This document shows, one piece after another, positions 62,989 through 64,000 of a stretch of 64,000 nt of DNA. The notes beneath the pieces were generated by a model. The model was not told the origin of the DNA. It saw only the letters and a list, made by a program, of their open reading frames with translations, and searched no databases. The position numbers were made by a program, and so were the translations under genes. The stretch's first letter is position 1. Every line of letters starts with the position of its first letter. Source of the stretch: Diprion similis (taxonomy: Eukaryota > Arthropoda > Insecta > Hymenoptera > Diprionidae); assembly GCF_021155765.1 (NCBI RefSeq), contig NC_060112.1, positions 12,090,001 through 12,154,000 of the forward strand. Direction: 5' to 3'.

Positions 62989-63087
62989 GATGAAGCACCA
63001 AAAGCTCTTGATCGTGCTTAGGGAAAACGTTAATGACACATGCACTTTTCGTGACAGGCACTTCTTGAACTCGAGTTCGTCTCACTG

Positions 63088-63126
63088 GATACTGAATCGG
63101 TGACTGGGAGAGTTCGAAATAAATAC
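63088..63126 (-). promoter_or_regulatory. Core promoter of the secreted-protein gene (TATA + Inr)
   Basis: On the minus strand, TATTTATT starts at 63125. The arthropod initiator TTCAGTA has its A at 63093, 32 bp downstream, which is the normal TATA-Inr spacing. The predicted leader is about 105 nt to the ATG at 62988. Confidence 0.5.
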
Positions 63127-64000
63127 CGAAATTTACCTGAGCTCGGGTATTTAAGATGGAGGTTTGTTTACTCGGTTAAAGTACCCCATGGACAACGGCC
63201 GGCTCTAATCCCACTTTAAATCCCAGTTCTACGGCTGCGTCATTCTCATTGCCCTTTCGATTGGGTAGAACAAGAGGCGACAAGTAAGGTCCCGGGTATG
63301 GTAGAGATTACTGTTTGCTCACGTCTGTGAGACACACGCGAGCAGATATACACGATGGTAGCCAGAGCCTTACAGAATACACGAAAATGTTGCAAAATAT
63401 TGCCTATACCGACTCCAAAGCCTTACTTTCGAACCATCTGCCGATGGACTATTATTGCAAGTAAAGGTGCGATTTCATCTGTGAAATTAAGTGAAAAAGA
63501 GCTTGTAATCAAATAATTAATCAAGTTTGTTTTTAGGACTTGATAGTAATTAGTAGATATTCTTTAGATATTGTGAGGAGATAAGTACTCTGTTTGAAAT
63601 TTCACGCTGACTTCGACAAGACAATGTGACGTTAGGCCTTTTGTCCAAGCCAAACATAACAGTGCGGCGAACAAAATTTCACTTATATACAAGCTGGGAA
63701 TGAAATTCAATACCTGCGTATTAATGAACACAAAATTAAACTATACTAATCCAAATTTTTCACAAATCAAAAAATTAAACCTACACCTGTTTATCTACAG
63801 AGTTTTTGAACGCGTCGCAAAGCCGTGTCGAATTTGAGAGCGGAGATCACAAACTATTTCTTCATAGAATGGAATACCGAAATATTTTTTAATAAACATT
63901 AACGCTACATTAAAAGCTACAAAAAGTCTGATCATAAAGCAAGTTCAGACCATAAAATCAGTAACTATACGAAGATCATTATTTCCCATCCGTAAGCATT
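63127..64000. other. Upstream flank of the secreted-protein gene
   Basis: No gene supported. Another TATATAAG on the minus strand at about 63684-63691 lacks a clear initiator. The rest is AT-rich. Confidence 0.55.

Noticed and set aside
63043..63045. GTG-initiated extension (MHVSLTFS...) of the secreted protein
   Set aside because: It starts with GTG. The ATG at 62986-62988 gives a clean signal peptide.
63684..63691. TATATAAG as an upstream promoter of the secreted-protein gene
   Set aside because: No initiator at the right distance, while the TATTTATT/TTCAGTA pair at 63093-63125 fits well.

Overview
The window is eukaryotic, AT-rich and intron-rich DNA, almost certainly from an insect. Homopolymer runs, AT and ATA microsatellites, GT-AG introns and insect-type protein sequences all point that way. 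Hymenoptera, perhaps a sawfly, is my guess and cannot be proven from this sequence. I find no bacterial or viral gene block, no tRNA or rRNA gene and no CRISPR array. Three protein-coding genes can be assembled exon by exon with matching splice phases, and all three lie on the minus strand.

(1) Positions 1-4260 (possibly to about 7.1 kb with a non-coding first exon) hold the 5' part of an organic anion transporting polypeptide gene (Oatp/SLCO family, resembling the Oatp74D group). Four coding exons are visible and the gene runs off the left edge.

(2) Positions 10.2-41.9 kb hold a complete RBM24/RBM38/SUP-12-type RNA-binding protein gene of 274 codons. Its five coding exons are spread over 28 kb. 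It appears to have a 3' UTR of about 3.3 kb rich in simple repeats, which contains a 320-bp near-perfect foldback element. One intron is 16.4 kb long. Non-coding first exons probably lie further right, and a candidate donor is at 46,872.

(3) Positions 56.6-63.1 kb hold a complete three-exon gene for a secreted, Thr/Ser/Glu-rich, apparently cysteine-free protein of 1589 aa. It has a signal peptide, a recent internal tandem duplication of about 172 residues and a TATA+Inr core promoter. I do not recognise its family, and it is the most likely undescribed protein here.

Between the genes: 7.1-10.2 kb is unannotated intergenic sequence with an 18-bp perfect palindrome. The large RBM24-type introns carry several GC/CpG-richer islands, a LINE 3'-end fragment, clusters of short repeats and an alternative-structure hairpin. 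The 42-56.5 kb interval upstream of RBM24 carries GC-rich islands, long C-tracts, a plus-strand promoter-like motif set, and a possible small spliced gene or decayed transposon around 48.9-49.5 kb.

The three genes show no obvious shared pathway: a membrane transporter, an mRNA-processing regulator and an extracellular matrix or mucin-like product. They are simply neighbours on one strand.
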